From Betaproteobacteria bacterium (lineage in GTDB: Bacteria; Pseudomonadota; Gammaproteobacteria; Burkholderiales; SHXO01): a DNA stretch of 41,509 nt. Positions within the stretch are counted from its first letter, which is position 1. The number at the start of each line of letters is the position of its first letter. The translations under genes and the position numbers were made by a program. Location: contig SHXO01000015.1 in the NCBI GenBank assembly GCA_009693245.1, forward strand, positions 1-41,509. Direction: 5' to 3'. Under the pieces are notes generated by a model that had not been told where the DNA came from, did no database searches, and saw nothing but the letters and a program-made list of their open reading frames with translations. This document shows positions 9,064 through 17,883 of the stretch, one piece after another.

Positions 9064-9819
9064 CTAGGACGCCAGTTGTTTGATGACGTGCTGCTGGCGC
9101 CGGCTCACCGGCAGGCGCTCAGTGGTTCCGCGCAGCTCCACCTGCCATTGCCCTTCGCCATCGTCTCCACCGCGTTCGAAACCGGCGATATGGGCACGGC
9201 TGACCAGGCAACTGCGGTGTATGCGCACGAAGCTATCGCAGAACTCTTGCTCCAGGCGTGAAAGGGAATCCTCGAGCAAATATTCGTGCTCATGGGTTTT
9301 GAGGGAAACGTACTTCTGGTCCGCGCGCATGTAGAGGATCTTGTTCACCGGCACCAAGGTGACTTTTCCGCGCTCGGTGACCGGTATGTGGGAGCGCGCG
9401 TCCGCCGCCAAGGCTTCGAGGGTGCTGGGCGTGAGCGGAGTTTCGCGCTTGATGCGTTTCAACGCATCGTGCAGGCGTTGGAGACGGATGGGTTTGAGCA
9501 AATAGTCCACGGCGTGCATTTCGAAGGCCTTGACCGCATAGACGTCGAAGGCCGTGGTGAAGATCACCGCGGGGGGCTTTTCCATGGCTAACAAGTGCTG
9601 GGCGGCTTCGATGCCATCCATGCCAGGCATGCGGATGTCTAGCAAAACGAGGTCCGCGTGAACCGTCTCGAGAAGTTCGATCAATTCATCTCCACTCGCC
9701 ACTTCGCCAACGACCTGCGCAGGCACGCTCTCCGAGCAATCTTCCAATAAGTCCTTGAGCCGGTACCGGGCAGGACTTTCGTCGTCCGCGATCACAACGC
9801 GCAAAGCGGGGAGGGTCAT
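9064..9819 (-). CDS. algR: LytTR-family response regulator (AlgR type)
   Basis: The 251-residue protein has an N-terminal receiver domain (about 7-125) with acidic pocket ADDE and phospho-acceptor D61 in LVLLDIRMPGMDG, and a C-terminal LytTR DNA-binding domain (about 145-250) with MRADQKYVSLKTHEHEYL and FVRIHRSCLVSRAHI. AlgR-type regulators control surface traits and virulence functions in Pseudomonas; the targets here are unknown. Its start overlaps the stop of the kinase gene (ATGA). The order kinase, regulator, hemC, hemD with divergent argH matches the algZ-algR locus of Pseudomonas, which supports the call by synteny. The symbol is given by analogy. Confidence 0.92.
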   Translation of the reverse strand: MTLPALRVVIADDESPARYRLKDLLEDCSESVPAQVVGEVASGDELIELLETVHADLVLLDIRMPGMDGIEAAQHLLAMEKPPAVIFTTAFDVYAVKAFEMHAVDYLLKPIRLQRLHDALKRIKRETPLTPSTLEALAADARSHIPVTERGKVTLVPVNKILYMRADQKYVSLKTHEHEYLLEDSLSRLEQEFCDSFVRIHRSCLVSRAHIAGFERGGDDGEGQWQVELRGTTERLPVSRRQQHVIKQLAS

Positions 9820-10841
9820 GCCGCCTCCTTGAGATAGGGCATTCGAATATGAACGTGATACTCATTGTCGATGACTGTCGTACTCATGCTTGCCTCCGCG
9901 TCGAAGTGCAAGGACAAGCGCTCCCGAATGTTTCCCACCGCCATTTTGTTGCCGCCGTGGTGAGCGCCATTCTTACGATAGAGGTTCTTGAGCACGACGT
10001 GCACTTCGTCTCGCACGGAATAGGCATTGATGTGGATCACTCCGGTGCTCATGGACGGCTCTATCCCGTGATAGACGGCGTTCTCGACCAAGGGTTGCAA
10101 CACCATGGGAGGCACGCGCGCATCCCCCGGCATCTTATCGATATGCCACTCCACCTTGAGACGGCCGCCTAGGCGGAGCTGTTCGAGATTGAGGTATTGG
10201 CGGGTGAGTTCCACCTCGGATTTCAGCGTGGACAACTCCCGGTTGTCCGCCATCAATACGCGAAATAAACCGGCCATGTCCTCCAAGGCGGCCTCGGCAC
10301 GCTTGGGTTGCGCGCGCATCAGGCTCAACACGGCATTGATGCTGTTGAAGAGGAAATGCGGCCGAATGCGCGCTTGCAAGGCTTGTAGGCGGGCTTCCGA
10401 AAGGGCGGGCGAGAGCGCACGGCTGCGCAAGTGGAAGTAATAAAGCAAGGAGGCACTTGCCAGCGCGGTGACGAGCCAAGCACGCTCCAAGCGAAAGGGC
10501 GGGCTACCGCCACTCGCTTCGAGCAAGATGGGGTACACGATCGTGACGATAAGCAGCTCCAGAGCGGCCACGATCACCAAACCTGTGCGGTAGGTCATCC
10601 CGTGCAACCAGTCACCCAGGGCGAAGAGCGCTAGGACGCTCATGATCAGCACGGGCTGCACGAGTGCCGCCCCGTCCAGCAAGGAGCCCCAAATTCCCGC
10701 CCAAGAGTCGCCCCGCAGTACGGCCTCCAGCAGGCAAAACAGGTTGACCGAGCCCACGATGCGCAGAATGACACCCAGATTGCGGAAGTTCGGGAGCGCG
10801 TCCCGGTGGAGGGGCTGATTTATACTTACCGTCGCGCTCAC
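9816..10841 (-). CDS. algZ: LytS/AlgZ-type sensor histidine kinase
   Basis: The 341-residue membrane kinase has about four hydrophobic segments (roughly 25-43, 60-78, 87-105 and 122-138) and a His_kinase domain of the LytS family. The phospho-acceptor is H162 in RIRPHFLFNSINAVLSLM. The ATPase part has VPPMVLQPLVENAVYHGI (N-box). The G-box is atypical, ending KMAVGNIRERL where the usual form is GIGLxNxRERL. The start is GTG at 10841 with an AGGAGG site six bases upstream; the nearby ATG at that site is out of frame. It partners the response regulator just downstream. It diverges from argH with 93 bases between. Confidence 0.9.
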   Translation of the reverse strand: MSATVSINQPLHRDALPNFRNLGVILRIVGSVNLFCLLEAVLRGDSWAGIWGSLLDGAALVQPVLIMSVLALFALGDWLHGMTYRTGLVIVAALELLIVTIVYPILLEASGGSPPFRLERAWLVTALASASLLYYFHLRSRALSPALSEARLQALQARIRPHFLFNSINAVLSLMRAQPKRAEAALEDMAGLFRVLMADNRELSTLKSEVELTRQYLNLEQLRLGGRLKVEWHIDKMPGDARVPPMVLQPLVENAVYHGIEPSMSTGVIHINAYSVRDEVHVVLKNLYRKNGAHHGGNKMAVGNIRERLSLHFDAEASMSTTVIDNEYHVHIRMPYLKEAA

Positions 10842-10934
10842 ACATGCCTCCTGGGTTATCCGTCACGGCGGCCGTGAGATTCATGCCGCAACCGCCACTC
10901 GCCGTCATCACCTCAACCGCCGAATCCGCCCTCC

Positions 10935-12323
10935 ATGCAAGAAAAGAACCCAAATACCTGGTCAGGCCGCTTTAGCGAACCCGTGGACGATCTGGTGAAG
11001 CGCTACACGGCATCGGTGGGCTTCGACCGGCAGCTTGCCGAGTTCGATATTCAAGGGTCGCTCGCCCACGCGCGCATGCTGTGCGCCGTCAAAGTGCTGT
11101 CCACCCGGGATTTATCGGACATCGAGCGCGGCATGGCGCGGATACGAGACGAGATTCGCGGCGGGCGCTTTCAATGGTCCGTGGATCTCGAGGATGTGCA
11201 TCTCAATATCGAGAAACGCCTCACGGATTTGGTGGGCGATGCCGGCAAGCGGCTGCATACCGCGCGTTCGCGCAACGACCAGGTGGCCACTGGCATCCGG
11301 CTCTATCTGCGGGATGCCATCGACCAGATCGATGCGCTGGCGCGTGCACTACAGACGAAGTGGGTGGACTTAGCGGCACAGCATACCGATACCCTCATGC
11401 CCGGCTTCACCCACCTGCAAGTAGCGCAGCCCGTGAGCTTCGGCCACCATTTGATGGCCTATTACGAAATGGTGAAGCGCGACCGCGGACGTTTCGCGGA
11501 CTGCCGCGCACGAGCCAACCAACTGCCCCTGGGCGCCGGCGCCCTGGCGGGAACCACCTACCCAATCGACCGGGCCATGGTGGCGAAGGAGCTGGGGTTC
11601 GATGGCGTGTGCGAGAACTCCCTGGACGCCGTATCGGACCGCGATTTCGCCATCGAATTTTGTTCGGCGGCGGCGCTGTCGATGGTGCATCTGTCGCGCT
11701 TGTCCGAGGAACTCATATTGTGGATGAGCCCACGGTTCGGATTCATTCGCCTGGCGGACCGCTATTGCACCGGTTCTTCCATGATGCCGCAGAAAAAAAA
11801 TCCCGACGTGCCCGAGCTGGTGCGCGGCAAGACGGGCCGGGTGAACGGTCACCTGGTGGCGCTGCTTACCCTGATGAAGGGCCAGGCCCTGGCCTACAAC
11901 AAGGACAACCAGGAAGACAAGGAACCCTTATTCGATACCGCCCGTACACTGATCGATACCTTGCGGGTGTTCGCGGGCATGATGGACGGCCTCACCGTGA
12001 ATAAGCAGGCGATGCGTAACGCCGCGCGCGAAGGATTTTCCACCGCCACGGATTTGGCGGATTACCTCGTGCGCAAAGGCTTGCCTTTCCGCGAGGCGCA
12101 CGAGATCGTGGCCTTGGCCGTGCGCAAGGCGGCTGGGCAAGAAAAGGACTTAAGCGATCTCACCCTCGCCGAATTAAAGGAGTTCTCCGCGTTAGTCGAA
12201 GCGGATGTTCATCAAGCGCTCACCTTGGAAGGATCGCTGGCCGCACGTAATCACATAGGTGGCACGGCACCCCAGCAGGTGCGCGCGGCCATTGAACGAG
12301 CGCGCAAGGAGCTCGCCCCATGA
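10935..12323 (+). CDS. argH: Argininosuccinate lyase
   Basis: ArgH splits argininosuccinate into arginine and fumarate, the last step of arginine synthesis, in the cytoplasm. The 462-residue product begins with the typical [20 protein letters not shown] and has [20 protein letters not shown], the substrate loop [19 protein letters not shown], and the fumarase/aspartase superfamily signature [20 protein letters not shown] containing the catalytic serine loop. The length is normal. It overlaps the next gene by four bases (ATGA). Confidence 0.98.
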   Translation: MQEKNPNTWSGRFSEPVDDLVKRYTASVGFDRQLAEFDIQGSLAHARMLCAVKVLSTRDLSDIERGMARIRDEIRGGRFQWSVDLEDVHLNIEKRLTDLVGDAGKRLHTARSRNDQVATGIRLYLRDAIDQIDALARALQTKWVDLAAQHTDTLMPGFTHLQVAQPVSFGHHLMAYYEMVKRDRGRFADCRARANQLPLGAGALAGTTYPIDRAMVAKELGFDGVCENSLDAVSDRDFAIEFCSAAALSMVHLSRLSEELILWMSPRFGFIRLADRYCTGSSMMPQKKNPDVPELVRGKTGRVNGHLVALLTLMKGQALAYNKDNQEDKEPLFDTARTLIDTLRVFAGMMDGLTVNKQAMRNAAREGFSTATDLADYLVRKGLPFREAHEIVALAVRKAAGQEKDLSDLTLAELKEFSALVEADVHQALTLEGSLAARNHIGGTAPQQVRAAIERARKELAP

Positions 12324-13093
12324 CAACCCTGTTGGAAGAACTTTTTTCCCTGAAGGGAAAAGTGGCTCTAGTCACGGGAGCAAGCTCCGGCATCGGAGAG
12401 GACATCGCGCGGACGCTCTCCGGCGCGGGCGCGGCGGTCGTGCTGGTCGCGCGCAACCAAGGCAAACTCGAAGCCTTGGCGACGCGTATCGAGCAGGAAG
12501 GCGGGCGCGCCGCTGTACTGGCCTGCGATCTCTCCCAGCGCAAGGAGACCTATCGTTGCGCGGGGGAAGCCCCGGGTCTATTAGGCGATATCGGCATCCT
12601 CGTGCATTGCGCGGGAATCAACCTGCGCCCGCCCGTGGATGAGATCAGCGAGAAAATCTGGGATGAGACCATGGCGATCAATCTCGATGCGCCGTTCTTC
12701 TTGACGCAAAAACTGGTTCCCGCCATGCGCCGCAAGAAGTGGGGACGCATCATTCACATCGCATCGCAACAATCGGTGCGTGCTTTCGGCAACAGCGGCG
12801 CCTATGGTGTTTCCAAAGGCGGCATCGCCTCGATGACGCGCGGCTTCGCCGAAGCCTGGTCCGCCGATGGCGTCACCTGCAACGCCATCGCGCCGGCCTA
12901 TGTCAACACTCCCATGGCGGCGCCCGTGTTCAACGATCCGCAAAAATCCGCCTGGGGGGCTAGCCGGACCATGATCGGCCGCAACAGCGAGGTGAGCGAT
13001 CTGCGCGGCGTAGCGGTGTTTCTTGCGAGCCAGGCTTCGGCCTACATGACGGGGCAGATCGTGTTCGTGGACGGGGGCTTCTCGGCGAAGTAG
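12320..13093 (+). CDS. Short-chain dehydrogenase/reductase (SDR) family oxidoreductase
   Basis: The 257-residue product is a classical SDR: cofactor motif TGASSGIG (about 19-26), strand [10 protein letters not shown] in place of the common NNAG, then N121, S149 (HIASQQS), Y162 and K166 (YGVSKGG) as the catalytic set, and a C-terminal [15 protein letters not shown]. The Asp at the end of strand 2 is replaced by ARN, which suggests NADP(H) preference. The substrate cannot be told; gluconate or 3-oxoacyl reductase-like roles are common in this group. Its start overlaps the argH stop, so it is co-translated with argH although no link to arginine is evident. Confidence 0.9.
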   Translation: MTTLLEELFSLKGKVALVTGASSGIGEDIARTLSGAGAAVVLVARNQGKLEALATRIEQEGGRAAVLACDLSQRKETYRCAGEAPGLLGDIGILVHCAGINLRPPVDEISEKIWDETMAINLDAPFFLTQKLVPAMRRKKWGRIIHIASQQSVRAFGNSGAYGVSKGGIASMTRGFAEAWSADGVTCNAIAPAYVNTPMAAPVFNDPQKSAWGASRTMIGRNSEVSDLRGVAVFLASQASAYMTGQIVFVDGGFSAK

Positions 13094-13196
13094 ACGGCCC
13101 ACCCTGGCGGAAGTGGCTCGCGAGGCTCGAATGCTTTACTTTAGCGCCTGCGGAAACATCTACCGCTAGGAAACCAACATATAAGGGAGGAGACTC

Positions 13197-14291
13197 ATGA
13201 AACGCAGGTCATTTCTAAAGCAGGCGGCCACGGGCATGGCCGCGGGTGCGGTGGCGGCGCCCGCCATCGCCCAATCGGCGCCGAGCATTCATTGGCGCAT
13301 GGCCACCAGTTGGCCCAAGAGTCTAGACACGCTCTACGGCGGCGCCGAGTTGATATGCCGCCGTGTGGGCGAAATCACCGACGGCAAATTCCAGATCCGC
13401 CCTTTCGCGGCGGGGGAGATCGTGCCCGCGACCCAGGTATTGGATGCCATCCAGGCCGGCACCGTGGAAGTGGGGCACACGCCAACCTATTACTACTTCG
13501 GGAAAGATCCTGCCTTCTCCTTTGGAACCGCTGCCCCGTTCGGCATGAACCAGCGGCAGAATTTCGCCTGGTGGTACTTCGGGGGCGGGGCCGAGGCCAT
13601 GGCGCCCTTGCTCAAGGAATATGGATGCGTGGGATTTCCCGGCGGCGGAACGGGCTGCCAGATGGGCGGTTGGTTCCGCAAGGAGATCAAGACGATCGAT
13701 GATCTCAAAGGGCTCAAATTCCGCGTAGGCGGGATGGCTGGCTTGGCGCTCACCAAGTTAGGTGTGGTGCCGCAGATGATTGCCGGCTCCGACGTCTATC
13801 CCGCCTTGGAGAAAGGCACCATCGATGCCGCCGAATGGGTAGGGCCCTACGACGATGAGAAGCTCGGCTTCAACAAAGTGGCGAAGTATTACTACTACCC
13901 AGGTTGGTGGGAAGCGGGGCCCATGGGCATGACGCTCATCAACGATAAGAAATGGGCCGAACTGCCCAAGGCCTATCAATCCGCGCTCATGACTGCTAGC
14001 GCGGAAGCGTGCCATTGGATGGTGGCCAAGTACGACGCGCAAAACCCGCCGGCGCTACGCCGTCTCGTGGGGTCGGGTACCATTTTGAAACCTTTTCCAA
14101 AGTCCGTGATGGAAGCGTGCGAGAGAGCCGTCTTCGAGCTCTACGACGAATTGATGGTGAAGAGCGCACACTGGAAGCGCATCTATCCAGGCTGGAAGAA
14201 ATTCCGCGACGACCAGTTCCTATGGTTCCGGGTCGCGGAGACCACCTACGACAATTATGCCTTCACTTCAAAAATCGGAATGGGAAAGTAA
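13197..14291 (+). CDS. TRAP transporter substrate-binding protein, DctP family (copy 1)
   Basis: The 364-residue protein has a Tat signal peptide (MKRRSFLKQA, twin arginine at 3-4, cleavage near AIAQS at about 27) and a DctP/TakP-type periplasmic binding domain: WRMATSWPKSLDTLY, the IRPFAAGEIVPATQVLDAIQ segment, GKDPAFSFGTAAPFGMN and EKGTIDAAEWVGPYDDEKLGF. TakP relatives bind alpha-keto or other organic acids; the ligand here is not known. A GGGAGGAG site precedes the ATG. A close paralog follows 139 bases later. The matching membrane genes dctQ and dctM converge on this pair from the other strand. Confidence 0.94.
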   Translation: MKRRSFLKQAATGMAAGAVAAPAIAQSAPSIHWRMATSWPKSLDTLYGGAELICRRVGEITDGKFQIRPFAAGEIVPATQVLDAIQAGTVEVGHTPTYYYFGKDPAFSFGTAAPFGMNQRQNFAWWYFGGGAEAMAPLLKEYGCVGFPGGGTGCQMGGWFRKEIKTIDDLKGLKFRVGGMAGLALTKLGVVPQMIAGSDVYPALEKGTIDAAEWVGPYDDEKLGFNKVAKYYYYPGWWEAGPMGMTLINDKKWAELPKAYQSALMTASAEACHWMVAKYDAQNPPALRRLVGSGTILKPFPKSVMEACERAVFELYDELMVKSAHWKRIYPGWKKFRDDQFLWFRVAETTYDNYAFTSKIGMGK

Positions 14292-14327
14292 GCGGATTGC
14301 GAGCGTGCAGCGTTAGCTTCCGCCAAG

Positions 14328-14353
14328 CCGCCCCGGCATGAAAACCGGGGCGG
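14328..14353 (+). terminator. Hairpin between the two dctP copies
   Basis: CCGCCCCGG and CCGGGGCGG form a perfect 9-bp stem around CATGAAAA. There is no T-run, so it is more likely an RNA-stability or attenuation hairpin between the two binding-protein genes than a full terminator. Confidence 0.45.
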
Positions 14354-14430
14354 GTATGAGCATCTCAAAACAACCGGCCGCGCGTTCCGTGCGCATCGCC
14401 GTACCATAGACGTTCAACAAAAGGAAAACC

Positions 14431-15525
14431 ATGAAACGCAGATCGTTTTTGAAGCAGGCCGCGGTGGGTGTCGCGGCCGGTGCCGTTGCGGCACCGGCCA
14501 GCGCGCAATCCAATCCAAGCATCAACTGGCGCATGGCCACGAGCTGGCCGAAGAGCTTGGACACCATGTATGGTACCGCCGACCACCTGTGCAAGAGAGT
14601 CGCCGAGTTAACCGACGGCAAGTTCCAGATCCGTCCCTTCGCCGCCGGCGAAATCGTGCCAGCGGCCCAGGTGCTCGACGCGATTCAAGCGGGCACCGTC
14701 GAGATCGGCCACACGGCGCCGACCTATTACTTCGGCAAGGACCCGGCCTTTGCCTTTGGCACCACAGTGCCCTTCGGCATGAATGCACGCCAGAACTATG
14801 CTTGGTGGCACTACGGCGGAGGCGCGGAAGCCATGGCACCCTTGTTCAAGGAGTATGGCGTCATCGCCATTCCCGCCGGCAATACGGGCGCTCAAATGGG
14901 GGGCTGGTTCCGCAAGGAGATCAAAACCCTTGAAGACTTCAAGGGACTCAAATTCCGCATCGCCGGAATTGCCGGGCTGATCATTGCCAAGATCGGCGGT
15001 GTGCCGCAGATGATCGGCGGACCGGACATCTATCCCGCGCTGGAGAAAGGCACCATCGATGCCGCCGAATGGGTGGGGCCCTACGACGACGAGAAACTCG
15101 GATTCAACAAAGTCGCCAAGCACTATTACTACCCAGGTTGGTGGGAGGGCGGTCCCATGCTCGCGGCCTTGATCAACGAAAAGAAATGGAATGAATTGCC
15201 CAAGGCATACCAGGCCGCCATCACCGTGTCCTGCGCCGAAGGCTATGCATCGATGCCGGCCAGGTACGACGCGTTGAATCCGGGTGCTCTGCGCAGGCTG
15301 GTGGCCAGTGGCACCAAGTTGAGCGCCTTCCCCAAGCCCGTTATCGAGGCTTGCGAAAAGGCCGCTTACGAGGTCTACGAGGAACTAGGTGCCAAGAGCG
15401 CCCATTGGAAACGCATCTATCCCGCGTGGAAAAAATTCCGCGACGACGAGTTCCTCTGGTACCGGGTTGCGGACTACGCTTACGACAACTACGCCTTCAA
15501 CTCCAAGATCGGCGCGGGTAAGTAG
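14431..15525 (+). CDS. TRAP transporter substrate-binding protein, DctP family (copy 2)
   Basis: This 364-residue paralog of the preceding gene has the same Tat leader (MKRRSFLKQAAVG, cleavage near ASAQS) and the same DctP/TakP layout; by eye well over two thirds of positions are identical, with equal length and no gaps except around GHTAPTYYFGK. Differences cluster in ligand-lobe segments (for example AIPAGNTGAQM versus GFPGGGTGCQM, and IAGIAGLIIAKIGGVPQ versus VGGMAGLALTKLGVVPQ), so the two may bind different acids. An AAAGGAAA-like site precedes the ATG. A strong hairpin ends the transcript. Confidence 0.94.
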   Translation: MKRRSFLKQAAVGVAAGAVAAPASAQSNPSINWRMATSWPKSLDTMYGTADHLCKRVAELTDGKFQIRPFAAGEIVPAAQVLDAIQAGTVEIGHTAPTYYFGKDPAFAFGTTVPFGMNARQNYAWWHYGGGAEAMAPLFKEYGVIAIPAGNTGAQMGGWFRKEIKTLEDFKGLKFRIAGIAGLIIAKIGGVPQMIGGPDIYPALEKGTIDAAEWVGPYDDEKLGFNKVAKHYYYPGWWEGGPMLAALINEKKWNELPKAYQAAITVSCAEGYASMPARYDALNPGALRRLVASGTKLSAFPKPVIEACEKAAYEVYEELGAKSAHWKRIYPAWKKFRDDEFLWYRVADYAYDNYAFNSKIGAGK

Positions 15526-15536
15526 TCTTTAGAGAA

Positions 15537-15575
15537 AGCAAACGGCCCGTCCATGACATGGACGGGCCGTTTGCT
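15537..15575. terminator. Strong hairpin between convergent dctP2 and dctM
   Basis: A long, nearly uninterrupted palindrome runs AGCAAACGGCCCGTCCATG, a central A, then its complement. With a minimal loop the stem is about 17 bp. It lies 12 bases after the dctP2 stop and about 34 bases before the dctM stop, so it can serve both directions; the T-rich flank is short. Confidence 0.85.
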
Positions 15576-15608
15576 CTTGCGGATTAGTTGTTGCGCGCGC
15601 CGCCAGAT

Positions 15609-17111
15609 CTATTTCGGGGCCGCGGGTGCGTCCTTACTGGGTCCCCCAAAGTCTGGGGCTGCCTCTTCTTGTCCTGGGGAGGCGTTACCGGAATCCGAGT
15701 CCGGAATCACGATCTCGACTTTGGAGGCATCCACCTTGGTGCGGTCCAAGTTAGCGGTCACCAATTGCGGGAAAACGATGACGATGGTGACCATGATAAT
15801 TTGGATGATCACGAAGGGGACGGCGCCCCAATAGATCTGTCCCGTTGTGATGGGCGCCATTCGCAAGTTCGTGATCTTGTCGATGTATTCCTTGGCGGGC
15901 GCCACGCTGCGCAGATAGAACAACGCAAAGCCGAAGGGCGGATGCATGAAGGAGGTCTGCATGTTGACTCCGAGCAACACGCCAAACCAGATCAGATCGA
16001 TTCCCAACTTGTCCGCAACGGGGGCTAGCAGCGGCACGATGATGAAGGCCAGCTCGAAGAAATCCAAGAAGAAGGCGAGCAGGAATACCATGACATTGAC
16101 GACGATCAGGAAACCCAATTGGCCGCCTGGGAGACCCGTCAGCAAATGCTCTACCCATAGATCGCCGCTGACCCCACGAAAGGTCAGACCGAAGACCGTG
16201 GCCCCCACCAGAATGAAAATCACGAAGGAGGAAAGCTTAGCGGTGGTGTTCAACGCTTGCTTCAGTAGCGACCAGCTCAAGCGCCGGTTCATCATGGCAA
16301 GTATGACGGCGCCCGTGGCGCCCATGGCACCGCCTTCCGTGGGCGTGGCAACCCCGAGGAAGATGGTGCCCAGCACCAGGAAAATGAGTCCCAAGGGTGG
16401 AACCAGCACCACCAGCACGCGGGTTAGCAGCTTGGTCCCGCGAAGCGTGCGTGCCTCGGGGGGAAGTGCCGGCCCGGACTTGGGGTCGAGCATGGTCTTG
16501 CCGAACACGTACAGCGTGTAGAGTCCCGTCAGTACCAAACCGGGCAATATGGCCCCTGCGTACATATCGCCCACGGAACGTCCCAACTGGTCCGCCAAGA
16601 CAATCAACACCAGGGAGGGCGGAATGATTTGCGCGAGGGTGCCCGAAGCCGCGATCACGCCACTAGCCAGACGCCGGTCGTAGCCGTAGCGCAACATGAT
16701 GGGCAGCGAAATGAGGCCCATGGATATGACCGAGGCCGCCACCACACCGGTGGTTGCCGCTAGAAGTGCGCCCACGAAAATCACCGCGTAGGCCAATCCG
16801 CCGCGTACTGGACCGAACAACTGCCCGATGGTGTCGAGCAGATCCTCCGCCATGCCGCTGCGTTCGAGAATCAATCCCATGAAAGTGAAGAAGGGAATGG
16901 CGAGCAAGGTATCGTTCGCCATGATGCCGAAGATGCGTTCGGGCAAAGCCTGGTATAGCTCGGCGCTTAAGAGCCTCAATTCGATGCCCACTAGCCCGAA
17001 GGTCAAGCCGAGCGCGCCCAAGGCGAAGGCCACGGGGTATCCCAGTAGCAGAAATACCACCAACACCATGAACATCAGCGGCGCCAGATTGTTGGTGATG
17101 AATTGGATCAT
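15609..17111 (-). CDS. dctM: TRAP transporter large permease, DctM family
   Basis: The 500-residue protein has about 12 to 13 membrane helices and typical DctM sequence: FLLLGYPVAFALGALGL, LAIPFFTFMGLILERSGMAEDLLD, the ASGTLAQIIPPSLVLIVLADQ motif and GGAMGATGAVILA. It forms the sodium-driven transport subunit that takes ligand from a DctP binding protein. The C-terminus carries a hydrophilic tail of about 45 residues beyond the last helix, rich in Asp, Ser, Pro and Ala, which is unusual for DctM. The start overlaps the dctQ stop (ATGA), so the genes are coupled with dctQ first. Confidence 0.95.
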   Translation of the reverse strand: MIQFITNNLAPLMFMVLVVFLLLGYPVAFALGALGLTFGLVGIELRLLSAELYQALPERIFGIMANDTLLAIPFFTFMGLILERSGMAEDLLDTIGQLFGPVRGGLAYAVIFVGALLAATTGVVAASVISMGLISLPIMLRYGYDRRLASGVIAASGTLAQIIPPSLVLIVLADQLGRSVGDMYAGAILPGLVLTGLYTLYVFGKTMLDPKSGPALPPEARTLRGTKLLTRVLVVLVPPLGLIFLVLGTIFLGVATPTEGGAMGATGAVILAMMNRRLSWSLLKQALNTTAKLSSFVIFILVGATVFGLTFRGVSGDLWVEHLLTGLPGGQLGFLIVVNVMVFLLAFFLDFFELAFIIVPLLAPVADKLGIDLIWFGVLLGVNMQTSFMHPPFGFALFYLRSVAPAKEYIDKITNLRMAPITTGQIYWGAVPFVIIQIIMVTIVIVFPQLVTANLDRTKVDASKVEIVIPDSDSGNASPGQEEAAPDFGGPSKDAPAAPK

Positions 17112-17674
17112 TTCGCATCCCCTTCCAGGACCGGGGCGCCGTGAAAGGAGTGCTTCTCCGAAGGATCCGGAATCAGCCCCTGGAGGAAGGCGATGCGCTT
17201 GATAAGTTCGGAAAGCGCTTGCAGAGTCAGCAAGAAGAATCCGGCGGGAATCATGAGCCGCGCTGGCCAGCGTATGAGCCCGCCCGCGTTCGCTGACGTC
17301 TCGCCGCTATTCCAGGCGTTCATGAAGAGCGGCCAGGAGGACCACATGAGATACAAGGTCACGGGCAACAGAAACACCACCGTGCCGAAAATATCGATCC
17401 AGGTCTGGGTGCTCCGCGAGAAACGGCTGGCCACGACATCGATGCGAATGTGCTCGTTATGCAAAAGCGTGTAGCCCGAGCATAACAGGAACACCATGGC
17501 GAACAAGTACCACTGCAACTCCAGCCAAGCATTGGAACTGATGTTCAACGCGTAACGCGACATGGCATTGAAAGAGCTCACCAGCACGCAAGCCAGTACC
17601 AGCCACATTATGGTGCGGCCAACCTTTTCGTTGAGCGCGTCGATGGCGCGCGATATGAATAACAGCATGTTCAT
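17108..17674 (-). CDS. dctQ: TRAP transporter small permease, DctQ family
   Basis: The 188-residue product has four membrane helices and the DctQ features NAWLELQWYLFAMVFLLCSGYTL and EHIRIDVVASRFS. It pairs with DctM to make the membrane part of a TRAP importer. The start is taken at MNMLLFISR (17674); MLLFISR two codons later is also possible. About 128 bases separate it from the divergently oriented frame of the LuxR/cNMP regulator, and the two genes probably share a control region. Confidence 0.92.
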   Translation of the reverse strand: MNMLLFISRAIDALNEKVGRTIMWLVLACVLVSSFNAMSRYALNISSNAWLELQWYLFAMVFLLCSGYTLLHNEHIRIDVVASRFSRSTQTWIDIFGTVVFLLPVTLYLMWSSWPLFMNAWNSGETSANAGGLIRWPARLMIPAGFFLLTLQALSELIKRIAFLQGLIPDPSEKHSFHGAPVLEGDAK

Positions 17675-17883
17675 GTTGGGTCCCTAGTTATCGTTCTAAG
17701 ATCGCTAGCCATCCCTTGGCCAGCGCCGGGCTGGGATTGTTCTGCCTGCGCCCGTGAAGACTCCCCATGGCGCGGCGGCGGATTGTCGCATGATCCGCCG
17801 CCTTGTATACCATTGGGTGTATTTTCTTCCGGTCCCGTGAAGTTATGGTAACGGTATTGTTCACCCGGCAACGGAGAAGCACC

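Noticed and set aside
11081-12004. 307-codon plus-strand frame inside argH
   Set aside because: Out-of-frame shadow of argH, rich in Arg and Gly, with no start signal.
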